From: JBAYZQ01 sp041672385
GTDB taxonomy: Bacteria > Spirochaetota > Spirochaetia > Sphaerochaetales > Sphaerochaetaceae
NCBI GenBank assembly: GCA_041672385.1
Contig: JBAYZQ010000054.1
Span: forward strand, 1 to 12,434
DNA length: 12,434 bases
Direction: 5' to 3'
A model generated the notes under the pieces. The model searched no databases. It was not told where the DNA came from and worked only from the letters and a program-made list of their open reading frames with translations. Below are positions 12,319-12,434 of this stretch, one piece after another. A program made the translations under genes and the position numbers. How positions within the stretch are numbered: the stretch's first letter is position 1; each line of letters starts with the position of its first letter.

Positions 12319-12434
12319 TTAACCTTTAATAGATCCTATCATTACACCTTTTACAAAATATTTTTGTAGGAAAGGGTAAATAGCAATAATTGGTACAGTT
12401 GTAACTATTATTACAGCACCTTTTATTGAAATTC
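12319..12434 (-). CDS. Carbohydrate ABC transporter permease, LplC/MalG type (C-terminal end only)
   Basis: Reading the minus strand in from the window edge gives 37 residues and a TAA stop (12321-12319). They form a hydrophobic segment, GAVIIVTTVPIIAIYPF, followed by LQKYFVKGVMIGSIKG. The YPFLQKYFVKG...KG ending is characteristic of LplC/YtcP and AraQ-like permeases of sugar ABC importers. It is clearly a different gene from the permease at the left edge, whose tail reads CLQKYIVKGITSGAVKG. The rest lies beyond the window. Its transcription runs toward larA, with a possible terminator between them, so it may belong to a separate import system for the same catabolic island. Confidence 0.85.
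   Translation of the reverse strand, partial: ISIKGAVIIVTTVPIIAIYPFLQKYFVKGVMIGSIKG

Noticed and set aside
1..12434. CRISPR arrays, insertion sequences, tRNA or rRNA genes, and catabolite-responsive (cre) elements
   Set aside because: Reading through the window I found no regularly spaced repeats, transposase motifs, tRNA-like cloverleaf or convincing cre-like palindrome.

Overview
The window is AT-rich, with GC content of roughly one third by eye. It has strong AGGAG-type ribosome binding sites, tightly packed genes and the standard genetic code (TGA stops, TGG for Trp). This fits a low-GC anaerobic bacterium, most likely a Bacillota (Clostridia or Erysipelotrichia type) or a relative. The taxon is an inference from composition and gene content; there is no rRNA or tRNA here to settle it.

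Layout. Positions 2-9584 (+) look like the 3' part of one long operon that enters from outside the window. In order it encodes the C-terminal two thirds of a MalG-type sugar ABC permease; a short L-fucose/L-arabinose-isomerase-like protein; a PfkB sugar kinase; an FAD-linked 2-hydroxyacid-dehydrogenase-like oxidase; a GlcF-type two-[4Fe-4S] protein; an FGGY carbohydrate kinase; a single-chain fusion of electron transfer flavoprotein beta and alpha (EtfB-EtfA); and an IolB-family isomerase. Gaps between the seven genes after the permease run from 13 nt down to 11 nt overlaps, and a perfect 15-bp stem terminator ends the unit. On the opposite strand follow a MurR/RpiR-family SIS-domain regulator (9621-10481), a LarA-family nickel-pincer racemase/epimerase homologue (10787-12055) and the last 37 codons of a second sugar ABC permease (12319-12434). 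The two intergenic stretches around larA contain promoter-like, palindromic and hairpin elements.

How the genes may work together. The set describes uptake and catabolism of an unidentified sugar, deoxy-sugar or sugar acid. An ABC importer brings it in. The FucI-like and IolB-like proteins are aldose/ketose-type isomerases. The LarA homologue could change the configuration at C2 of a 2-hydroxy acid. The FAD protein with its Fe-S partner would oxidise a 2-hydroxy acid and hand electrons to the fused Etf, as in Etf-linked (sometimes electron-bifurcating or confurcating) lactate dehydrogenase systems. The two kinases would trap sugar intermediates as phosphates, and the RpiR protein would sense a sugar phosphate. 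No aldolase, dehydratase or NAD-dependent dehydrogenase is seen, so the pathway is incomplete within the window and its substrate cannot be named. The combination of a fused Etf/FAD/Fe-S oxidation module with isomerases and two sugar kinases in one operon is the most notable thing here.
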